Source of the DNA: Rutstroemia sp. NJR-2017a BVV2
Taxonomy: Eukaryota; Ascomycota; Leotiomycetes; Helotiales; Rutstroemiaceae
Direction of reading: 5' to 3'
Assembly: GCA_002946415.1 (NCBI GenBank)
Contig: NJPS01000042.1
Coordinates: forward strand, 310,001 to 374,000
Length of the DNA: 64,000 bases
The notes under the pieces are model-generated. The model saw only the letters and a program-made list of their open reading frames with translations. It ran no database searches and had not been told where the DNA came from. Made by a program: the position numbers and the translations under genes. Shown here in pieces: positions 57,750-64,000 of the stretch (position 1 is its first letter; the number at the start of each line of letters is the position of its first letter).

Positions 57750-60700
57750 TTAGCTTAAAAGCTCCTTAATGTCTTCAATACGCTGTAATTTCTTCTCCTC
57801 ATCGCTCATCATACCAAGGGAACTCGCACTATTAACGACAGATTAGTAATTATTCCTGCACACTTACAATACCCAAGATCAATCTCCGGATAAAAGGGAA
57901 CGATTAATCAATCAAGCAAGGAAAGAAGGTATAGTCCTCAACTCACATAAACTTCTTCCTATCCTGCACCCTCAACATCCTCTCCTCCACACTCTCCCTC
58001 ACAATAAACCTCAGCACCTTCACCTCCCCCGTCTGCCCCATCCTATGCACGCGATCAATCGCCTGCGCCTCGACCGCAAAACTCCACCACGGATCCATCA
58101 TATAGACTCTCTTCGCCATCGTCAGATTCAGCCCCACTCCACCAGCTCTCAAGCTCAACAGCAGGACAATCCCCTTCTCGCTATTCTTAAACTCCTGCAG
58201 CACCGCCGCTCTCGCCTTCTGCGGCATCGAGCCATCGAGCCGCAAAAACGGCAGCGAGGCTCGCGTAAGCGCGGGTTCGATGAGGCTGAGAAACGAGGTG
58301 AATTGGCTGAAGACGACGGATTTCATACCGGGGTGTTCTCTGCGGAGGGTTTTGAGATTCGCAAGAAGCGCCTGGATTTTCGCGGAGCCGTTCGATCCGA
58401 TTCTCTGGAGGGTGATTTTCGGTTTCCCCCTGCTACTATCCGGATGCGCGTCATCCTTCACGACCTCGAAGATATCGTGGGAGTTGACGACTTCGCGACA
58501 ACTGAAGCAGCGGGGGAGCTCGCCTTTGTCCGTTTGATGCTTGATGTAATCTAAGAGGCATTTCTTGCAGGCCGAGTGCCAGCAGCCGGTAACGGTTTGC
58601 TCGATCATCGGTTCCTCGGTGCAGATGGGGCATTCGTTTTCTGCTTCGTCGCGGATTTGCTCGAGGACGTGGGCGCCGAAGACGTTGGTGTCGGCTTCTT
58701 CACTGAGTTTGAATCGCTCGATGAGGTTTTGGAGGTCCATGTCGTCGGCCAGACCGCTGGCTGCATCGGCGGCTTCAGCGGCGTCCTCTTCATCTGCTAC
58801 GAGATTCTGGTTGCGTGTGAGGATTGGATGACAACATGATTGACGAAGCCGCAAAATCTGAGCAAATATACTTGTGTATGCTTTTAGGACCGTCCCAGCT
58901 TCGACATTGGCTGCAAAGGTGCGTTTAGCACGCGTGAAAATATGATTGTAGACTTCGCGTTCGGGCTCCGAAAGCTCGATACTGACGATGTCGACGGTTT
59001 TGGGAGGAAGAGGTACCAGCGCCTCGCCACTTGGTGTTTTCATATCTTTTGTTCGACGAAGTACGAGAGGTTCAAGCACTGTCTGAACAACGTCAAGGGC
59101 GCGCATGAAGTCTTTGGATTCGAATGGAATTGTGATGAAAGTCCTCCAGAAAGAGAAGTTGCTCCAAGGTTCTACACGTAAGAATCGAACCAAGCTGAAA
59201 AGATCTTCTAATCGGTTCACGATAGGGGTTCCTGTAAGTGCCCATCGATGCTCAGCAGCAATCTCATAGCCTTGCATTGGATTAGTAGATGATTCCACCA
59301 GAAAACCCCATTATTCTGAAATAAAGGTGCAGCAGATTTGGTGTACTTACATGCTTTTGCTGTCTTGGACTGTCTGTTTTTGATGTGATGGGCTTCGTCT
59401 AATATCACACGGAAGAATGAGAGAGAGAAAAGACCACCGTGACCGCCCCTATCCCCATTCCGAGCGGTAACTTGATTGAATTCTGACAATACAACACCGT
59501 AACTAGTGATGACAACATTCGGCGCAGCCGCAGCATTCGCTTCACAGCAAAGAGCTTGTAGATTAGCCGTTTTATCATTCCCATAATAAACGATGCTCTT
59601 CATCGTCCCATCCTTGGAAGCATTTTCGGCTTCACTCTGCCATTGAGCAAGGAGGGACATTGGAGCTACGACTAGGGTAGTACAAGGTGCACGTTCCACA
59701 GATGATGAATTGGCTGGCAATCGTGGGAGCATGTTAACGGATGTTGTTTTCGATCGCTTCTCGTCAAGTCTCATGGCTACATCGGATTTGTTTGAATGAA
59801 TCAGACTCATCATTTCGATAGTCTTTCCCAAACCCATCTCATCAGCTAGAATGCCACCAAGGCAATGCTGCTCCTGAACTGGGAATTTTAAGGAGAGTGC
59901 GCCAGAGTAGGGATTGACATAGAATTTATCCTGATCTGCAACCTGCAGCACTTCTTTATCTTCCATATCTTTGGTGGGCCAAGCATACTCTTCCCATAAA
60001 GGATGCATTGAGGTCTCTCTCTTCTCGTCTTTCTGATCCCGCTCCTTAGACATCATCCAATGTAATGCTTGCTTCTGGTATGGCCGGAGATCCATAGCAA
60101 AAGTATCCGCTGGTTCGGCTTCTGGAGCATTGAAATCAAATGATTGAGCTTTACTATAAAGTGTATCAAGTTGATCTTGCTCAAGCTCTTTCCCTTCCTC
60201 GGCCTCCTCAGAAGGCGGAGAAGACCCGGTTGAATCTGGAGTTTTAGAATCGTCCTTGTCATAATGCTCGGCCGCTTCTGTAGCATTGAGGAGTCCTTGA
60301 CGCTTGTGCCTAGCCGTTGCCTCGCTGGTCTGAGTCGGTAACAGGTTGATCTCCTCGAACAACTTTACCAAAGCGACTTGGCGAAGCCTCAAGCCTTTCT
60401 CTTCCGTTGTCTCCTTTTCCTCGAACAGACCTGTTTTGCGGTTGTCTGGGGCCTTGAAACTTTGATCGTCAAAAGCTGTTCTAAGCAATGAACATCTGAG
60501 TTGAAGAAAAATGGTATCATTCGTTCGTATTCTCTCAGGAGCATATACACAGGTCCCTTCAAATTTGCAAACTTTCTGGTCGATCAGCGTGGAGACCCAA
60601 TTAGCAGTCTCGCGAGGGAGACGGCCAACTTCGAAACCTTTAGAGTTTGTGAATCGCACAATCACATCAACCCGTTTGGCAGCCGCGCTGTTTGGCTTGG

Positions 60701-61361
60701 GCGCCTGTGCCACTGCAGGTCTCCCTTTCCCTTTTCCAATCAGTGTTTTGGGTGGCTGTATTTTTTGTCGTTCGATTCGTACAATCTCGCCGTGCTTGAT
60801 CAATGTTGTGCCACTTTTAGTAGCCCAGCCTCCAACCCCAAAAGCCCCTATGTATCGATATTCCGGCATTGTTCGTCGTGGTGAGGCCGCTCTTGGTGAG
60901 TCGTCAGATGTCGAATCGATTGTTTCTCTTTCCTTGTTGCCATTGGTAGGCTTCATAAAAAAGTCGACGGTCCCTTTCGGGCGGAGTCCTGAGACAACTA
61001 CGGTCTCTTTCCATGATCCATCAAAATACATGTTCACAGCTCTCTCAATGTCATTCCCAGAAGCTTCTTGAAGCTTTTTAATCACATCTGCCGCCACTGA
61101 GCTCCCAATGAAATTCTCCAGAGTTTCCTTGAAGCTGGATGGGAGAGTTTCCTCAGCTGTTGAATTGTCTGTTGAGACATCATGAATATGGGTCTCTTCC
61201 GGAGATTCTGTTTTCTCAATGCTCGTAGGAGGAAGCACGTCCAATTCGTCCGGCACGTCTGCTATTGCCCCCTCCGTTAGTGAAGAGTCGAATCCCTCAG
61301 ATCTTTCAGCGAAGAACCTTCTTCTCTTCGCGGGAGGCCCCTCCATCTCTGCGAAACTCAT
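57750..61361 (-). CDS. RAD5: Rad5/HLTF-type DNA repair helicase-ubiquitin ligase
   Basis: SNF2-family translocase and E3 ligase for PCNA polyubiquitination in error-free post-replication repair. Exons 61361-59351, 59270-57947, 57828-57750; 1137 aa, phases consistent. The last small exon encodes the ending SSLGMMSDEEKKLQRIEDIK-ELLS. Domains: UBA-like helix pair (VIKKLQEASGNDIERAVNMY), HIRAN (YRYIGAFGVGGWATKSGTTL onward, about residues 165-290), SNF2 ATPase with Walker A ADEMGLGKTIE (about 508) and DEAH box ILDEAHHIKN, RING of C3HC4 type about 880-925 (CPICTEEP...CWHSACKKCLLDYI...CFSCRE), and helicase C with AGGVGLNLT and QAIDRVHRMGQ. Start at MSFAEMEGPPAKRRR; an in-frame ATG 34 codons upstream would give an odd hydrophobic leader. 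Confidence 0.96.
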
Positions 61362-61642
61362 TTGGTACCTGTCAAGCAAATATTTAGCATTTTCGCCAGG
61401 AGGACGTAAGTAATGCACGCTGAGTAGTAATGCCGGCAAGTTGATTTGCAAACGCGAAGTCACGCGTTGGACGCGACAAAAATCAATTTAAGGTTCGGTA
61501 TCTTGGTGACGTCGAGGATCCATGACAATAATTTTTTAAATGCCGAAACATGCATAGAGCAACGACCCAGAAGTCGATATTCAGCAGCAATTTGCACTTT
61601 TCCTTTATTCATGGATTAGTTATAGCAGACGGTCACTCATAA
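61362..61642. promoter_or_regulatory. divergent promoter, with MluI cell-cycle box
   Basis: 281 bp between the divergent starts of the RAD5-type and NDUFAF6-like genes. ACGCGT at 61462-61467, followed by GGACGCGA, matches the MCB element bound by MBF in G1/S-regulated DNA-replication and repair genes. It lies 101 bp upstream of the RAD5 start. Confidence 0.5.
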
Positions 61643-62863
61643 ATGCAGAGATATCAGGTCTTACGAGGGCTTCGAAGTTGTGCTGGTGCACAATCAAAAT
61701 GGAGATGCGCCTACTCTACCACATCTTATAGTACGCCTGCCCCGCACGGTAGCAGGTTGACCGATGAAGATGTCAATCGTGCCAGAGCATATTGTTCGAG
61801 CCTCGTACAGTGAGTTTGAAAACCCATCTCATGGCTCTAATAGCAGTATCTAATCGTGGTTAGGAAGTTCGATTCGCCATCATACACACTTCAAACCTTC
61901 GTGCCTCCGTCAACGAGAGATGCCTATCTTTCAATTCGTGCTTTAAATATCGAACTAGCACGAATACCAGATGTAGTCTCGAATCCAACAGTTGGTGCGC
62001 TACGCATGCAGTTTTGGCGCGATAACCTCAATCGAACATTTGCGAAAACTCCTCCCAAAGAACCGGTTGCAATCCTCCTACACCATGCGCTCACTTCTCT
62101 GCAATCACGCTATGAAGGCATCACGACTAGTGTGATGAAGGGCTGGTTTATGAAAGTTATTAACACCAGGGAACAATATATGGACAATCGGCCATATGCC
62201 AATTTGGAGGCAGTGGAGATGTATGCTGAAAATACATACTCTACCTTGATGTATTTGACATTAGCAGCTTTGCCACTGAACTCCATGGCTGTGGACCATG
62301 TAGCAAGTCACATTGGTAAGGCGACCGGAATCGCAGCAGTCCTAAGAGGCTTGCCATTGATAGCGTTCCCACCGCCACCAAACCACCATAGTAACAATGC
62401 AGCTTTCGGGGGCGCTCTAGGCGGGAACGCTGGAAGTCGTCAGGGGGCGGTTGTTTTGCCGCTAGATATCATGGCCGAAGCAGGTGTCAAGGAAGAGGAA
62501 GTCTTGAGACACGGGGCGGATGCTCCTGGTCTAAAAGACGCTATCTTCAAAGTGGCGACCAGAGCGAATGATCATTTGATCACGGCCAGAGAAATGCTCA
62601 AAAATCTTCAAGCAGGGAGAGATGCAGGTCATGAGTTTGAGCATCAAGGTGAGGAAGGACACCTCTATCATGACTCAAGTGAGGACACTCAGGCCAATGA
62701 TTTAGAGAGGGGCTTTGGTATCCTTATGCAGGCAGTGCCTACAAGGTTATGGTTGGAAAAGTTAGAGAAGGTCGACTTTGACGTCTTCAGACCAGAGCTG
62801 AGGGCGAGGGAATGGAAGCTGCCTTACAAAGCGTATTGGGCTTATACTCGGCGGACGATTTGA
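61643..62863 (+). CDS. NDUFAF6-like mitochondrial squalene/phytoene synthase-fold protein
   Basis: Probable complex I assembly factor. Exons 61643-61809 and 61864-62863, intron 61810-61863 (GTGAGT...GTGGTTAG); 388 aa. The first exon gives an arginine-rich, acid-free N-terminus (MQRYQVLRGLRSCAGAQSKW) typical of a mitochondrial presequence. The body has the isoprenyl-synthase-like pattern of this family: AYLSIRALNIELARI, ALRMQFWRDNLNRTF, YAENTYSTLMYLTL, HIGKATGIAAVLRGLPLIAF, VVLPLDIMAEAGV, and the ending LPYKAYWAYTRR. The Asp-rich DxxxD motifs of true squalene synthases are not conserved, which fits NDUFAF6 rather than an enzyme. Start ATG follows CATAA with no alternative upstream in frame. 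Confidence 0.9.
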
Positions 62864-63185
62864 TGTATTATATCGATGAATTTAATGGACATACATGCCA
62901 GACCAACTTTGCAGTTTTGAGAACGAATAATGTTCCGTTTGTCATTGTAAAATATACAGCACTGTTTCCTTATTTGAATTTGAGACTCGTTTACAAAGAC
63001 TGCCACCTTTATGGCCTGGACAGAAAGCAAATCACCATTCATGTGTTTATCGACTCTCATTTTATCTTTGTGATTCTCAGTCCCCGTCTCTACGCAGCCA
63101 TATCTTGGTGATAACCTCAAGCCTCGTTCTGCTCAACTTTTCTTCGTACTTCGCTTCGATCTTTTCCCCCAAGCCACCAAGCACC
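62864..63185. other. intergenic
   Basis: 3' flanks of converging genes. The minus frame ending at 63077 could be a second exon of the next gene (see there) but is unproven. Confidence 0.5.
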
Positions 63186-63494
63186 TCAGTACCTCCACCC
63201 AACTCCAATCCTCTCCGAACCCGGCCCATACCTCGCATCCCTCTCGCCACATCTTCTTTCCGCGTGGCGTGCATTATTCCTACACTCGAACGAGCAATAC
63301 TCATTAACATATTTCGGCCGCACATTCCACCGATTCGGCAGACACGAATTCGGCATATCGAACGGAATCCCCGGCCTCGCCGATTCTCTCGGATCGTTAA
63401 TTCGTGCGAGCTGCGCATAGATCAGATAGCAGTTTGAGCCTGCGTAGAGACTGCGGTGGCCGCAGGGAGGCTCTATGCTCCAGTAGTTACACAT
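63186..63494 (-). CDS. small Cys-rich conserved fungal protein (MCNYW type)
   Basis: 102 aa from MCNYWSIEPPCGHRSLYAGS. The start MCNYxxxxxxCGH and later Cys pairs (NEYCSFECRN, AERRCGERDARYG) match the general style of small fungal MCNY/CGH proteins of unknown function, probably metal-binding. The frame ends at 63186 with GVGWRY. The sequence beyond is open in another frame down to 63077 (GLGEKIEAKYEEKLSRTRLE), so a short intron and longer C-terminus are possible. Single-exon form chosen for simplicity. Confidence 0.55.
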   Translation of the reverse strand: MCNYWSIEPPCGHRSLYAGSNCYLIYAQLARINDPRESARPGIPFDMPNSCLPNRWNVRPKYVNEYCSFECRNNARHAERRCGERDARYGPGSERIGVGWRY

Positions 63495-64000
63495 GATGTT
63501 TATACTGGAGAAGGAGGGGGAAGGATTCTGGGCAGCGGCGTACAGACATGAAGAGCAGCGTTGTTATTATAGGAGATACAGAGGGCATGATTGATGTATT
63601 GAGTGAGAGAGGTGCCATGGAGATCCAGAGGTAACACTTGTTTTGATTATGAGTCCTTCTCTGCTGGTGGTTTGAGAAGTCACTGTGTGCTGTTGTGCGG
63701 CCCATCTTTCCCGGAAATGCTAAACGACGACGGGACGAAGAGGTTAAAATAGAAATCTTCCGATGACAGGCCAATTGGTACGGATGCTGTGGATGCTGCA
63801 CTGCAACCAGGTGTTGCGAAGGTTGTGTCACATCAATATCTATTGTCCACAAACCTCAAACGACACCACTAAAGATGTCAACGTAAATCTCTTGCTTTAT
63901 TCTTTGGGGGGGTACTGGATTTGTAAGAGATTGTTTCCTGCAGGCTGCGATGTGATGTCAAGTTGACGGCGCAAACGAGGCTCTTGTGTGACGGTGACCG
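63495..64000. other. intergenic, right end
   Basis: Promoter side of the small Cys-rich gene. No other feature recognised before the window edge. Confidence 0.5.

Noticed and set aside
61362..61463. Upstream ATG adding 34 residues to the RAD5-type protein
   Set aside because: The extra part runs into the MCB-containing promoter and gives an atypical hydrophobic leader; MSFAEMEGPPAKRRR is the expected N-terminus.

Overview
The window reads as nuclear DNA of a filamentous ascomycete (Pezizomycotina). The decisive marker is a gene for the Woronin-body protein HEX1, which exists only in that group. Genes are split by short introns (about 41-145 nt) with GTRNGT donors and CTAAC-type branch sites. 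Two NACHT-type NOD-like receptors, a 2EXR-domain protein, a fungal OTT_1508-type deaminase and scattered repeat-mutated relics fit as well. A class such as Leotiomycetes is plausible but is only an inference. All gene models were spliced by hand from the sequence; exon coordinates are in each entry.

Layout. 1-2382 (-): Rab GTPase-activating protein with GRAM, TBC and EF-hand domains, cut by the left edge. 3003-3919 (-): unrecognised helical protein. 4897-7796 (-): NACHT NLR. 7.8-11.4 kb: long stretch without genes. 11.8-14.0 kb (+): HEX1 with a long His/Arg/Glu-rich N-terminal extension. 14860-16508 (+): bleomycin hydrolase (LAP3 type). 17.2-17.8 kb: purine-rich microsatellites. 18.06-18.18 kb (-): degraded 5S rRNA gene. 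19218-24544 (-): PNP-NACHT-ankyrin NLR with nearly identical 99-bp repeats. 25124-26179 (-): short-chain dehydrogenase. 26599-26733: hairpin-forming MITE-like element. 27431-29514 (+): five ubiquitin-like domains spliced to three C2H2 zinc fingers. 29.5-31.5 kb: AT-rich graveyard with Ty1/copia and cytochrome P450 relics. 31607-32443 (+): glutathione S-transferase-like protein.

Further right: 34075-38994 (-) a very large low-complexity Ser/basic protein; 40817-42043 (+) epoxide hydrolase; 43470-44168 (+) 2EXR protein; 46138-47755 (+) secreted lactonase-like beta-propeller; 48354-50777 (+) OTT_1508-type deaminase-like protein; 51834-53312 (-) LDB19/ART1-type arrestin; 53.3-57.7 kb no gene seen; 57750-61361 (-) Rad5-type SNF2/RING/HIRAN DNA-repair protein, divergent from 61643-62863 (+), an NDUFAF6-like mitochondrial squalene/phytoene-synthase-fold protein; 63186-63494 (-) small Cys-rich protein.

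The genes do not form one pathway. Housekeeping blocks (TBC GAP, HEX1/LAP3, the arrestin, RAD5/NDUFAF6) flank an accessory block of about 19-32 kb that holds the repeat-rich NLR, the ubiquitin-like/zinc-finger gene, a MITE and transposon and P450 relics. That block is where unusual biology is concentrated; the Ubl5-C2H2 fusion is the most striking single object.
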